From Dechloromonas sp. (lineage in GTDB: Bacteria > Pseudomonadota > Gammaproteobacteria > Burkholderiales > Rhodocyclaceae): a stretch of DNA of 64,000 nt. Every line of letters starts with the position of its first letter. Positions within the stretch are counted from its first letter, which is position 1. The notes beneath the pieces were generated by a model. That model worked only from the letters and a program-made list of their open reading frames with translations. It made no database searches and was not told the DNA's origin. The stretch spans positions 1 to 64,000 of the forward strand of contig JAABQV010000007.1 of NCBI GenBank assembly GCA_011391255.1. Reading direction: 5' to 3'. Positions 50,455 to 59,684 of the stretch are shown in pieces. A program made the position numbers and the translations under genes.

Positions 50455-52116
50455 ATGGACACTCGACGCCTGATACTGGTGATGATCTTTGTTTTCTCTA
50501 GCTTCATGCTTTGGGAAAGCTGGCAAAAATTTAACCAGCCGAAACCACTTGCCGATGCGCTAGCTACAACGCCGGCGGGTAGCCTGGCGAAACCTGGTAG
50601 CGCGCCACCAACGCCAACCACCAATCTGCAAGCCGCCGGCACGACGCCGCCGGCGGTTGCAGCCGCGCCGGCCGCAGCTGAAAGCTTCACCGTTAGCACG
50701 GATCGGGTTAAAGCAACGATCTCGCTTCAGGGCGGCGATATCGTTCAACTTGAACTGCTCAAATACAAGGAACACGACAACAAGGACAAAACCTTCCTGT
50801 TGTTTGATCCGAAACACCAATATCTCGCACAAAGTGGCTTGATTGGTGAAGGTTTTCCGAGCCACCGCAGCCTTTTCAAGCGCGTTTCCGGACCGACTGA
50901 ACTGTCAGAGGGCAGCGATGAACTCAAGGTTCGTCTTGAAGCAACAACAGCAAATGGCGCCAAAATCGCCAAAATATTGACCTTCAAGCGCAGCTCCTAT
51001 CTGATCGACGTTGCCTGGGAAGTTGTTAATACGACTGGTAAGCCCATTCTCACCCATGCTTACTTCCAGTTGCAGCGGGATGATGTGGCACCGGCTGGCG
51101 AATCAGCGATGGTGTCGACCTTTACCGGTCCGGCGGTGTTCACCGAAGCTGAAAAATTCCAGAAGATCAATTTCAGCGACATTGCCGACAACAAGGCCAA
51201 GTTTTCCAAAACGGCAGATAACGGCTGGCTGGCTTTTGTTCAGCATTACTTTGTTTCCGCCTGGGTACCGCAGGACAAGGTGCAGCGCGAGTTTTACATG
51301 CGCAAGCTGGATGGCGTGAACACCTTCCAGGCCGGCCTGATCGTTCCTTTGGCTGAAATTGCCCCCGGAGCAATTGGCAGCACTTCGGTCAGCCTGTTTG
51401 CTGGTCCGCAGGAACAGTCAGCCCTCAAGAAACTTGCGCCCGGCCTTGATCTGGTCGTCGATTACGGTTGGCTGACCGTGGTTGCCGCACCAATTTTCTG
51501 GGCGCTAGAGGCGATCTACAGCTTGGTCGGTAACTGGGGCTGGGCAATTGTTGTCCTGACCATAATTATCAAGGGTATTTTCTACCCGCTCTCGGCGGCT
51601 TCCTACAAGTCAATGGCAAAGATGAAGGTGCTGACGCCGCGCTTGATGCAGTTGAAAGAGCGCTTTGGTGACGACAAGCAGCGTTTGAATCAGGAAATGA
51701 TGAAGATGTACCAGACCGAGAAGGTCAACCCGCTCGGCGGTTGTTTGCCGATTTTGGTCCAGATTCCGGTCTTCATTTCACTGTACTGGGTCTTGCTTGG
51801 TGCCGTAGAGATGCGCGACACGCCCTGGATACTGTGGATCCAGGATCTCGCCTCGCCGGATCCTTACTTTATTTTGCCGGTGATCATGATGGCCTCGATG
51901 TTCATCCAGACCAAACTCAATCCGACGCCGCCAGACCCGATTCAGGCCAAGGTGATGATGGCTATGCCACTGATTTTCGGTGTCATGTTCTTCTGGTTCC
52001 CGGCCGGTCTGGTGCTCTACTGGGTGGTCAACAATGTGCTCTCGATTGCCCAGCAATGGCAGATCACGCGGATGATCGAAAGTGGTGGCAAAGCCGCCAA
52101 CGACGCCAAGGCTTAA
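50455..52116 (+). CDS. yidC: Membrane protein insertase YidC
   Basis: A 553-residue inner-membrane insertase starting at the ATG at 50455 (MDTRRLILVMIFVFSS); the track start lies eight codons earlier. It has an N-terminal transmembrane helix, an Ala/Pro-rich linker, the large periplasmic beta-sandwich domain of Gram-negative YidC (residues about 80-330), and the conserved C-terminal insertase core with five helices (GNWGWAIVVLTIIIKGIFYPLSAASYKSMAKM, LGGCLPILVQIPVFISLYWVL). Confidence 0.97.
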   Translation: MDTRRLILVMIFVFSSFMLWESWQKFNQPKPLADALATTPAGSLAKPGSAPPTPTTNLQAAGTTPPAVAAAPAAAESFTVSTDRVKATISLQGGDIVQLELLKYKEHDNKDKTFLLFDPKHQYLAQSGLIGEGFPSHRSLFKRVSGPTELSEGSDELKVRLEATTANGAKIAKILTFKRSSYLIDVAWEVVNTTGKPILTHAYFQLQRDDVAPAGESAMVSTFTGPAVFTEAEKFQKINFSDIADNKAKFSKTADNGWLAFVQHYFVSAWVPQDKVQREFYMRKLDGVNTFQAGLIVPLAEIAPGAIGSTSVSLFAGPQEQSALKKLAPGLDLVVDYGWLTVVAAPIFWALEAIYSLVGNWGWAIVVLTIIIKGIFYPLSAASYKSMAKMKVLTPRLMQLKERFGDDKQRLNQEMMKMYQTEKVNPLGGCLPILVQIPVFISLYWVLLGAVEMRDTPWILWIQDLASPDPYFILPVIMMASMFIQTKLNPTPPDPIQAKVMMAMPLIFGVMFFWFPAGLVLYWVVNNVLSIAQQWQITRMIESGGKAANDAKA

Positions 52117-52119
52117 GGG

Positions 52120-53478
52120 GTGAGTGGCTTAACCGCCGCCCACACCATTGCTGCCATCGCCACCGCCCCGGGGCGTGGCGGGGTTGGCGTGATCCGGGTC
52201 TCGGGCAGCAATTTGCTGCCCTTTTCTTTGGCGCTGACCGGCAAGACACCACCGCCGCGTTACGCAACGCTGACGGATTTCAATGACGCCTACGGTGTTG
52301 CGGTCGACAGCGGAATTCTGCTGTTTTTTCCCGCGCCGCATTCGTTCACCGGCGAAGACGTCCTCGAGTTGCAGGGTCACGGCGGGCCGGTGGTGATGAA
52401 CATGTTGCTCGCGCGCTGCCTTGATCTCGGTGCGACGCTCGCCGAGCCCGGCGAATTCAGCCGCCGCGCCTTTTTGAATGGCAAAATCGATCTGACTCAG
52501 GCTGAAGCCGTCGCCGACCTGATCGACGCCGCAACGGCCAGTGCTGCCCGTTCCGCTGTGCGCTCGTTGCAAGGCGAATTCTCGAAAGCCATCCACGCCC
52601 TGACCGATGAGCTAATCAACTTGCGCATGCTGGTTGAGGCAACGCTGGATTTCCCCGATGAAGACATCGATTTCCTCAAGGCTGCCGATGCCTTTGGGCG
52701 ACTGACCCGCCTGCAAACAAAGCTGGGCGAAATATTCGAGCGCGCCAGTCAGGGCAAGCTGCTGCAATCCGGCCTCCATGTCGTTCTCGCCGGCCAGCCA
52801 AATGTTGGTAAATCTTCGTTGTTGAATCGTCTGGCTGGTGATGATCTGGCCATCGTCACGCCGATTGCCGGGACGACGCGTGATGCCTTGCGGTCAACCA
52901 TCCAAATCGAGGGAATTCCGCTACACATCATCGACACCGCCGGCCTGCGCGAAACCGATGACGAAGTGGAAAAAATCGGCATCGAACGAAGCTGGAAGGA
53001 AATCGAGCGTAGCGACGTGGTGCTCTTGCTGGTCGATGCACGCGATGGCGTCGGTGCTGCCGACCGCGAAATCCTGGCGCGTCTGCCGGCCGGTTTGAAG
53101 CGGATTACCGTCTTCAACAAAATAGATCTCGCCGGCACTGCAGCGGAAATTCATGGCGAAGAAAACGGTTCGGCGATTTCGCTATCCGCCCGTTCAGGCG
53201 AAGGCATCGAGCTATTACGGCAGGAGCTTCTTAAAATTGCCGGCTGGCACCAGACCGAAGACGTTTTCATTGCACGTGAGCGCCATTTGCGCGCTTTGGT
53301 TGCCGCCCAATCCCACATCGACGCCTCCCGGCAGGTGGTTGAAAGCCGGTTACCGGCGCTGGAACTCTTTGCCGAGGAGTTGCGTCTGGCGCAACAAACC
53401 TTGGGGGAGATTACCGGTGAATTTACTGCCGACGACCTGCTGGGTGTGATTTTCAGCAGGTTTTGTATCGGCAAGTGA
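52120..53478 (+). CDS. mnmE: tRNA modification GTPase MnmE
   Basis: A 452-residue GTPase that, with MnmG, makes 5-carboxymethylaminomethyl uridine at the wobble position. It starts at GTG three bases after yidC. The N-terminal folate-binding domain ([21 protein letters not shown]) is followed by a helical region interrupted by a G domain ([37 protein letters not shown]), and ends in the required FCIGK motif. mnmG is not in the window. Confidence 0.97.
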   Translation: MSGLTAAHTIAAIATAPGRGGVGVIRVSGSNLLPFSLALTGKTPPPRYATLTDFNDAYGVAVDSGILLFFPAPHSFTGEDVLELQGHGGPVVMNMLLARCLDLGATLAEPGEFSRRAFLNGKIDLTQAEAVADLIDAATASAARSAVRSLQGEFSKAIHALTDELINLRMLVEATLDFPDEDIDFLKAADAFGRLTRLQTKLGEIFERASQGKLLQSGLHVVLAGQPNVGKSSLLNRLAGDDLAIVTPIAGTTRDALRSTIQIEGIPLHIIDTAGLRETDDEVEKIGIERSWKEIERSDVVLLLVDARDGVGAADREILARLPAGLKRITVFNKIDLAGTAAEIHGEENGSAISLSARSGEGIELLRQELLKIAGWHQTEDVFIARERHLRALVAAQSHIDASRQVVESRLPALELFAEELRLAQQTLGEITGEFTADDLLGVIFSRFCIGK

Positions 53479-53484
53479 ATTTAT

Positions 53485-54078
53485 TTATTGATGTTCCGCC
53501 TCAAAACGATTGCGCCGGATGATTGCTTCGGCAATCGCATGACTAATCGCTTCGGCATCCGGCAACTCATTGGGACGGAAGACGATCAGCGGAATTCCAA
53601 GACTGTGCAGGGACTGGCGCTTTTCTTCCTCGGCTGAAATACCGTTGGTTTCACGCGTTGGCCAGACTAATTCAATGGCGGCGACAATCGAAAAATCCTC
53701 CCCGCAAACCACAAAATCCACCCCGCGCCCGGCCATTCGGCTAAGCCGCTGCGCTTCGGTGCGCCCGCGTAGCAGCGCCAGTTGGGCGACGCCTACCTGG
53801 GCAAAAACGGTCATATTGGGCATCGCTTCGCACAGGCGGTGGTAAAGTTCCTGCTCGCTGTCATTGAGCAGGCGAAGCTTTTTTCGGACAGGTGTTTCGA
53901 CGAAGCGGGTTCCCGGATCAAGACCGAGATCCTGCTGTTGCCAATCTTTGGGTCGGATGTCCCGGATGATGGTCATCGGGGTTGTGAATGTGTCAGCTGA
54001 TGAGCGCCGGGTCCGGAGAAAGACGAAAACAGCCAGAATACCGGCTGCAATCAACAAAGCAACAGTGAACCAATCCAT
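53485..54078 (-). CDS. DUF2726 membrane-anchored protein
   Basis: A 197-residue protein with one N-terminal transmembrane helix (WFTVALLIAAGILAVFVFL) and a cytoplasmic DUF2726 domain, whose fold in related families is PD-(D/E)XK nuclease-like (visible segments: LLNDSEQELYHRLCEAMPNMTVFAQVGVAQL, RGVDFVVCGEDFSIVAAIELV, and KRQSLHSLGIPLIVFRPNE). Function unknown. It converges on mnmE with only six bases between stops, and is divergent from the TauE-type gene. Confidence 0.75.
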   Translation of the reverse strand: MDWFTVALLIAAGILAVFVFLRTRRSSADTFTTPMTIIRDIRPKDWQQQDLGLDPGTRFVETPVRKKLRLLNDSEQELYHRLCEAMPNMTVFAQVGVAQLALLRGRTEAQRLSRMAGRGVDFVVCGEDFSIVAAIELVWPTRETNGISAEEEKRQSLHSLGIPLIVFRPNELPDAEAISHAIAEAIIRRNRFEAEHQ

Positions 54079-54160
54079 GATTTTCCCTTTGTTTCCCCTT
54101 TTTTAATGATGCCACGAAAACCTCGCAAGGTCTGATTGCATTGATATTTTTTACCCAAGC

Positions 54161-54946
54161 ATGATCTACGACCTGATCGATCCAGCACTTTTTGCGCTAA
54201 TACTTGCCGCCTTTGTTGCCGGTGCGATTGACGCCGTCGTCGGCGGTGGTGGTTTGATCCAGATCCCGGCGTTATTCACTGTTTATCCGGGGCAATCGGC
54301 AGCGACGCTGTTCGGCACCAACAAATGCGCAAGCGTCGTCGGAACGATCAGTGCCAGTTGGCGCTATGCCAGCCAGGTGCAGATGCCATGGCGCACCATA
54401 CTGCCCGCTGCGTTAGCAGCCTTTGTGCTCTCTTACCTTGGGGCGGCAGCCGTTGCCTGGCTGCCGAAAAATGCAATCCGGCCGATGATTCTGCTGCTGC
54501 TCATACTTGTTGCGGTCTACACCTTAAAACGCAAGAATTTTGGCTTGGAGCACCGGCCTGCCCATATGGGAAATCGCGAGTTGGTTTACGCGCTGCTGCT
54601 GGGTGGGGTAATCGGCTTTTACGACGGCTTTTTCGGCCCCGGTACCGGCAGCTTCCTGATTTTTCTTTTTGTTCGCTTTTTTGGCTTTGATTTTTTGCAT
54701 GCTTCGGCCAGCGCCAAGGTCGTCAATGTCGCGACCAATCTTGCCGCGCTCGCCTATTTTGTGCCGAACGGCTATGTTTTGCCGGTGCTCGCGCTATTCA
54801 TGGCACTCGCCAACGTCAGCGGATCGCTGGCTGGCTCATGGCTGGCAATCAAGCATGGCAGCGGATTCATTCGTCAGGTTTTCCTGATCATTGCCGGAGC
54901 TTTGATCGTCAAATTTGCGTGGGATACTTTTCAGATTTTCCACTAA
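54161..54946 (+). CDS. TauE/SafE family membrane exporter
   Basis: A 261-residue protein with about eight transmembrane helices of the TauE/SafE family, in which members export sulfite, sulfoacetate or other anions. Supporting segments: AGAIDAVVGGGGLIQIPAL and GFYDGFFGPGTGSFLIFLFVRFFGFDF, the two family repeats. It lies 30 bases upstream of the radical SAM gene on the same strand and could belong to that operon, but its substrate is not apparent. Confidence 0.85.
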   Translation: MIYDLIDPALFALILAAFVAGAIDAVVGGGGLIQIPALFTVYPGQSAATLFGTNKCASVVGTISASWRYASQVQMPWRTILPAALAAFVLSYLGAAAVAWLPKNAIRPMILLLLILVAVYTLKRKNFGLEHRPAHMGNRELVYALLLGGVIGFYDGFFGPGTGSFLIFLFVRFFGFDFLHASASAKVVNVATNLAALAYFVPNGYVLPVLALFMALANVSGSLAGSWLAIKHGSGFIRQVFLIIAGALIVKFAWDTFQIFH

Positions 54947-54976
54947 AATTCAGGGACTTCGTTCAAGGAATCGACC

Positions 54977-56608
54977 ATGCGCATTACGCTGGTTCACCCG
55001 GCCGGTTTCAATTTTGTTCCCGGCCAACCGGATTTTTCTGTGCTCGCCAATCGCATGCCGCCGATTGGCATCATGCAACTGGCGTCGTGGCTGGAAAAGT
55101 TCGGCCACAGCGTTGCTTTACATGACTGTCTCGGCCCTTATGCGCCGCCGACAATTGCTGAAAACGCCGAGATCGTGCTCGCTACTGATCCGGAAATGGT
55201 CGGTTTCTCGGCAACCACCTCCGGGTTTATGGATGCTTTTGAGCTCGCTGCCTATATTCGCGCGCGCCGGCCGGAGATCAAGATTGTCTTTGGCAACGTC
55301 CACGTTTCCTCGCTAGGCGCGCCGATCCTCGAACAATTCCCGGAAATCGATCTGCTGGTGATCGGCGAAGGCGAGGGCGCCATGCTTGAACTTGCCAATG
55401 GCAAACCGCTCAAGGAAATCGGCAACCTGGTCTACCGCGATGAAGCTGGCAAGATCCACATCAATCCGCGCCGCGATCGCATTCTCGATCTCGACGAACT
55501 GCCTTTTCCGGCCTACGAAAAACTCGCCGGTTTCCCGCACGCTTACCACCTGCCGCTTTTCGCCTATGAAAAGCGCTACGGTGCGACGATGATTACCTCG
55601 CGCGGCTGCCCCTACACCTGCTCCTTCTGCGATCGCACGGTGTTCGAGCGTCTCTACAAGACCAACTCGGCGCAATACACCTACGACCACATGAAGTACC
55701 TGCGCGACAAGTTCGGCGTCTATCACATCAACATGTACGACGACTTGTTCACCGCCAAGAAGCAGCGCGTCTTTGACTTGTGCGAGTTGCTGATCAAGGA
55801 ACCGCTCGGCATTCAGTGGAATTGCGCGATCCGCACCGGCCAGACGTCCGATGAAATGTTGGCCAAGCTCAAGGCGGCCGGGGTGCTGATGGTTTCGATG
55901 GGTGTCGAGTCGGCTGATCCGGCGATGATGGAACGCCACAAGGCTGGCGTCACGCTGGAAGCAGTGCGCGAGACAGTGCGCCAGATTCACGCCGCCGGGA
56001 TGCGCGCCAAGGGTTTGTTCATCTTCGGCATGCCCGGCGAAACACCGGAAACGGTCAAAACGAGCAGCGATTTCATTCTCTCGCTCGAACTCGACGAGAT
56101 GAACATGACCAAGTTCAGCCCGCTGCACGGCGCGCCGATCTGGGAGGAATGCGCCAGCGGGGTTGGCGGCGAGATGATCGAAGACTGGCGGCTGATGAAT
56201 TGCCTGAATTTCGTTTATCTGCCTGAAGGCTTTTCCTCGCGCGAGGAAATGGACGCGCTTTACAACTGGCACGTCAAACGCTTTTACGACAGCAAGGGCT
56301 ATCGCCGGCGTTTTGCCAAACGCCTGTGGGCGCACCGCTGGAGCTTGTGGCATGTGCTCAAGCATTTGCCGGAAACCATCGCCGCCGCGCGTTATTTCAG
56401 CGCCAACAAGGCGCAACTTGAGAAGGCCAAGCGCGAATTCAAACTGCATCCGCGCCAGCCGGTTGGTCTCAAACCTTATCTCAGCCCGGATCTGCAGGTG
56501 GATAATGTGGTTGCCATGTCACCGGTCAAACTGACGCGGCGTGAGGCGATTAAGGTGGTTGAGGCAAAAAGCTGCAGCACCTCGCCGGATTTGCAGCCGG
56601 CGCTATAA
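54977..56608 (+). CDS. B12-binding domain radical SAM enzyme
   Basis: A 543-residue enzyme with an N-terminal cobalamin-binding-like domain (VHPAGFNFVPGQ...PPIGIMQLASWLEKFGHSVALHD) and a radical SAM domain whose [4Fe-4S] cluster is held by CPYTCSFC near residue 213. The core continues to VSMGVESADPAMMERHKAGVT and KGLFIFGMPGETPETV. The arrangement matches BchE-like enzymes, some of which methylate or cyclise unreactive carbons. It lies 25 bases upstream of the lipoprotein and opens the coupled operon with chorismatase and acyl/glycosyltransferases, so modification of an aryl or acyl product is plausible. The reaction cannot be read from sequence. Confidence 0.88.
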   Translation: MRITLVHPAGFNFVPGQPDFSVLANRMPPIGIMQLASWLEKFGHSVALHDCLGPYAPPTIAENAEIVLATDPEMVGFSATTSGFMDAFELAAYIRARRPEIKIVFGNVHVSSLGAPILEQFPEIDLLVIGEGEGAMLELANGKPLKEIGNLVYRDEAGKIHINPRRDRILDLDELPFPAYEKLAGFPHAYHLPLFAYEKRYGATMITSRGCPYTCSFCDRTVFERLYKTNSAQYTYDHMKYLRDKFGVYHINMYDDLFTAKKQRVFDLCELLIKEPLGIQWNCAIRTGQTSDEMLAKLKAAGVLMVSMGVESADPAMMERHKAGVTLEAVRETVRQIHAAGMRAKGLFIFGMPGETPETVKTSSDFILSLELDEMNMTKFSPLHGAPIWEECASGVGGEMIEDWRLMNCLNFVYLPEGFSSREEMDALYNWHVKRFYDSKGYRRRFAKRLWAHRWSLWHVLKHLPETIAAARYFSANKAQLEKAKREFKLHPRQPVGLKPYLSPDLQVDNVVAMSPVKLTRREAIKVVEAKSCSTSPDLQPAL

Positions 56609-56633
56609 TTCCATGCTCACGTCAGGGATAAGT

Positions 56634-57359
56634 ATGAGAAACATGCGAATTTTTGGCCCTTTTGGGCTGTTGACCGCAACACTTCTGGTTTTGACGCTCA
56701 ATGCTTGTGGTAGCGGCAATGCGGCGATCAAGGCCGCCGAGGAAAAGGAAGCGGCGACGCTGGCTGCGACCGGTGGCCGCGTTTCTTCGGCGCAGGGGCT
56801 ACGCCTTGGATACGCCTGTTGCAATCTGCGTTACGTCGGTGACTGGATCAGCGACATGGGCTCCGGCGAGTTGCCGTTTATCCCGCTGGGTACGCAGGTT
56901 ATGGTGCGAGAGCTTGAGACTAATCGCGCCAATATCGAGGTGGATGGAAAGCCGTACCGCCTCGGACATGATTACGGCCGGGCGCAAGAAAAGACGGCGG
57001 AGTGGGTCGATAAGCTGATTGTTCTCGATAATCCGGCGGCCGCATTGGCCAAATATCCGGCGAGTATGCGCAGCACTATCGAAGCCGGCAAAATGGCAAA
57101 GGGGATGACCAAAGAGCAACTCATCATGGCCATGGGTTATCCCGCAACCAGCGATACCCCCAAGCTGGAGGCCGCAACCTGGAAATATTACTGGGAGCGT
57201 TACCCGATCATTGTGCATTGGAGCGGTGGGCGCGTCAGCAAGATCGAGGGCAATCCGGCTATCGTCGCCAAGGCGCAGATGGCGTCGGTGGCAACAGCCA
57301 ATGTGAAATCGAGCACGACAGGAGGCAAGGGTGGAAAATCAGGCACAAGCAATAAATAA
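56634..57359 (+). CDS. Lipoprotein with SmpA/OmlA (BamE-like) C-terminal domain
   Basis: The ATG at 56634 has AGGG upstream and gives 241 residues; the track start is inside the radical SAM tail. A signal peptide ends in a lipobox with Cys25 (LTLNAC). A first domain of unknown type has a Cys pair (GYACCNLRYVGDWISDMGSGELPFIPLGTQVMV). A second, from about residue 165, has the SmpA/OmlA pattern (MTKEQLIMAMGYPATSDTPKLEAATWKYY). A Gly/Lys/Ser-rich tail overlaps the next gene by 29 bases. It is probably at the outer membrane with the MipA-like protein. Confidence 0.78.
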   Translation: MRNMRIFGPFGLLTATLLVLTLNACGSGNAAIKAAEEKEAATLAATGGRVSSAQGLRLGYACCNLRYVGDWISDMGSGELPFIPLGTQVMVRELETNRANIEVDGKPYRLGHDYGRAQEKTAEWVDKLIVLDNPAAALAKYPASMRSTIEAGKMAKGMTKEQLIMAMGYPATSDTPKLEAATWKYYWERYPIIVHWSGGRVSKIEGNPAIVAKAQMASVATANVKSSTTGGKGGKSGTSNK

Positions 57360-58668
57360 GGCGAGCTGTGACGTTCTGGTCATTGGTGGTGGCCCGGCCG
57401 GAACGACGGTCGCCCCCTTGCTGGCCGAAATGGGTCACAAGGTGGTGCTGCTGGAAAAGGCGCACCATCCGCGTTTTCACGTTGGCGAATCACTATTGCC
57501 AGCCAATTTGCCGCTCTTCGAGCGCCTAGGCGTGGCGGCTGAGGTCAAGGCCATCGGGATGGAAAAATGGGGTGCCGAATTTGTTTCGCCACACCATGAA
57601 ATGTCGCAGACCTTCCAGTTCGGTGAAGCCTGGAATAAATCCATGCCGCACGCTTATCAGGTCAAGCGCGCTGATTTCGATACCATTTTGATCCGCAATG
57701 CTGCCAAAAAGGGTGTTGAAGTTCACGAGGGTTGCAAGGCCAAGGCAGTCGAGTTTTTGCCCGAAAACGCCGGCGCTGTAATACGCGCTGAAAACGACGA
57801 TGGCAGCCAGACCGAATGGACGGCGCGTTTTGTCGTTGATGCTTCCGGGCGCGATACCTTCCTCGCCAACCGCTTCCAGATCAAGCACCGCAATCCGAAG
57901 CACAACAGCTCGGCGATTTACGGGCATTTCTCGGGTGCCAGGCGGCACGAAGGGCAGGCCGAGGGCAACATCACCATTTTCTGGTTCGAGCATGGCTGGT
58001 TCTGGTTTATCCCGATGATGGACGGTATCACCAGCATTGGCATGGTGACCTGGCCGTATTTCATGAAGACCAGGGGCGAACGCAGCATTGAGCAGTTCAT
58101 GCGTGACGGCATGGCGATGTGTCCGAAACTCACCGAGCGGATGAGCGATGCGGTGCTGGTCAATGAAATCGAGGCGACCGGTAACTTCTCCTACGTTTCC
58201 GAGCGCAATCACGGTGCCAATTACATGCTGCTCGGTGATGCCTACGCCTTTATCGACCCGGTGTTTTCATCCGGGGTGATGTTGGCAATGAATAGCGGCG
58301 TGATTGCCGCCGAGGCGATTGATACCTGCCTGAAAAGGCCGGCCGAGGCGCCGGCGGCGCTCAAGCGTTTCGATGCCCTGATGAAGCACGGACCGAAGGA
58401 ATTTTCCTGGTTCATCTATCGCGTGACCAACCCGATCATGCGCAATTTCTTCATGAACCCGAAGAATATTTTCCGCGTCAAGGAAGGCTTACTGTCGATG
58501 CTGGCCGGCGATATTTTCGGCAAAACACCGATCTGGCGCTCGATTCTGATGTTCAAGACACTCTATTACCTGGCCAATATTTTTCAGCCCCGGCGCGCTT
58601 ACAAGGGTTGGAAACAGCGCCAATTCAACATCCGCCGGGTCGATGACACGGCAATGAACTCAATTTAG
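57331..58668 (+). CDS. FAD-dependent halogenase-like oxidoreductase
   Basis: A 445-residue flavoprotein starting at GTG with GGAGG seven bases upstream, inside the end of the lipoprotein gene. The FAD fold is IGGGPAGTTVAPLLAEMGHKVVLLEKAHHPRFHVGESLLP, and GWFWFIP matches the WxWxIP motif of flavin-dependent halogenases. The GxGxxG site and GDAYAFIDPVFSSGV are typical of that family. Halogenation is not certain: many close relatives act as hydroxylases or dehydrogenases. Related genes occur in xanthomonadin and aryl polyene clusters. The stop overlaps the chorismatase start by one base. Confidence 0.85.
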   Translation: MENQAQAINKASCDVLVIGGGPAGTTVAPLLAEMGHKVVLLEKAHHPRFHVGESLLPANLPLFERLGVAAEVKAIGMEKWGAEFVSPHHEMSQTFQFGEAWNKSMPHAYQVKRADFDTILIRNAAKKGVEVHEGCKAKAVEFLPENAGAVIRAENDDGSQTEWTARFVVDASGRDTFLANRFQIKHRNPKHNSSAIYGHFSGARRHEGQAEGNITIFWFEHGWFWFIPMMDGITSIGMVTWPYFMKTRGERSIEQFMRDGMAMCPKLTERMSDAVLVNEIEATGNFSYVSERNHGANYMLLGDAYAFIDPVFSSGVMLAMNSGVIAAEAIDTCLKRPAEAPAALKRFDALMKHGPKEFSWFIYRVTNPIMRNFFMNPKNIFRVKEGLLSMLAGDIFGKTPIWRSILMFKTLYYLANIFQPRRAYKGWKQRQFNIRRVDDTAMNSI

Positions 58669-59684
58669 TGAATCTGACCTTATTAACCGCTGAAAAAATC
58701 GATCTGCAGCACCTTTTGGCCGGTGCGGCAGGCTGCGTGCTGGGTGCCAGCCGGATTGGTTTGCCGCTCGCCGATAGCGAAGCCGGCTGGCCGGTACAGT
58801 CGATCTCGGCGCCGCTGTTGGGCAAGAGCGATAGTTGCCTGCAGGAGATCTGGCGTCTTGATGCGCTTTGTCAGTCCGGCACTTTCGAGGAAATCAATTA
58901 CCGTCGCGCCGGCCCGCTGTTATTTGGTGTCATCGAGCTCGACGAGGCGGGCTTTGGCGATGCCGCCGTGCCGCTGCAGGCGGCGACCGAAGCGGCGTAC
59001 CGGCAGATTTTTCGCTTGCTCGACCGCGAAGGCGTGCCGCATTTGTGGCGCACCTGGAACTATCTCGCCGGGATCAATCGTGAGAGCCACGGTCTGGAGC
59101 GTTACCGCCAATTCAATATTGGCCGTCAGGAGGCTTTCATTGCCTGTCAGCGCATGGCAACCGGCAATGTGCCGGCGGCTTGTGCCATCGGCCTGGCCGG
59201 CGGGCCGCTCAGCATTGCCTTCATGGCCGGTGCGCAGGCTGCGGTAGCGGTTGAGAATCCACGCCAGATCAGCGCCTACAACTATCCGGCGGCATACGGC
59301 CCGCGCAGCCCGACCTTTTCACGGGCGGCGCTGGTTTATCTGCCGGGCCAGGAAATTTTCTTCATTTCCGGTACGGCCAGCATCGTTGGTCATCAGACCG
59401 TCTGCCCTGGCGATGCCGCAGGCCAGGCGCGTGAAAGTCTGGCCAATGTGGCGGCGGTGCTGGAAGCCGCCAATAAACTGAGCCGTGGTTCAGCCTATCA
59501 TCTGGAAAAGCTTTCCTATCGTGTCTATATCCGCCATGCAGCCGACTATCCGGCGATCCGCGAAGTACTGCTCGCGCGTCTCGGCGCTGCCGCCGATGTA
59601 GTTTATCTTCAGGCCGATATTTGCCGGGCGGATTTGCTGGTCGAAATTGAAGCCATGGCTTCACAGCCTTTAGGGAGTTGTTGA
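58668..59684 (+). CDS. Chorismatase, XanB2/FkbO/Hyg5 type
   Basis: A 338-residue enzyme of the chorismatase family with a GTG start that overlaps the previous stop by one base. Diagnostic segments: PLLFGVIEL, LWRTWNYLAGIN, LERYRQFNIGRQEAF, ENPRQISAYNYPAAYGPRSP and FFISGTASIVGHQTV, with the C-terminal DICRADLLVEIE that carries the conserved catalytic Glu. Members convert chorismate to 3-hydroxybenzoate (and, in XanB2, also 4-hydroxybenzoate) plus pyruvate, or to dihydroxycyclohexadiene acids. In Xanthomonas, XanB2 supplies the starter of the aryl polyene xanthomonadin. This is the key gene linking the operon to an aryl starter. Confidence 0.88.
   Translation: MNLTLLTAEKIDLQHLLAGAAGCVLGASRIGLPLADSEAGWPVQSISAPLLGKSDSCLQEIWRLDALCQSGTFEEINYRRAGPLLFGVIELDEAGFGDAAVPLQAATEAAYRQIFRLLDREGVPHLWRTWNYLAGINRESHGLERYRQFNIGRQEAFIACQRMATGNVPAACAIGLAGGPLSIAFMAGAQAAVAVENPRQISAYNYPAAYGPRSPTFSRAALVYLPGQEIFFISGTASIVGHQTVCPGDAAGQARESLANVAAVLEAANKLSRGSAYHLEKLSYRVYIRHAADYPAIREVLLARLGAAADVVYLQADICRADLLVEIEAMASQPLGSC

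Noticed and set aside
55313-56449. 378-codon minus-strand ORF opposite the radical SAM gene
   Set aside because: Shadow frame; the plus-strand gene has the cluster-binding motif and family pattern.
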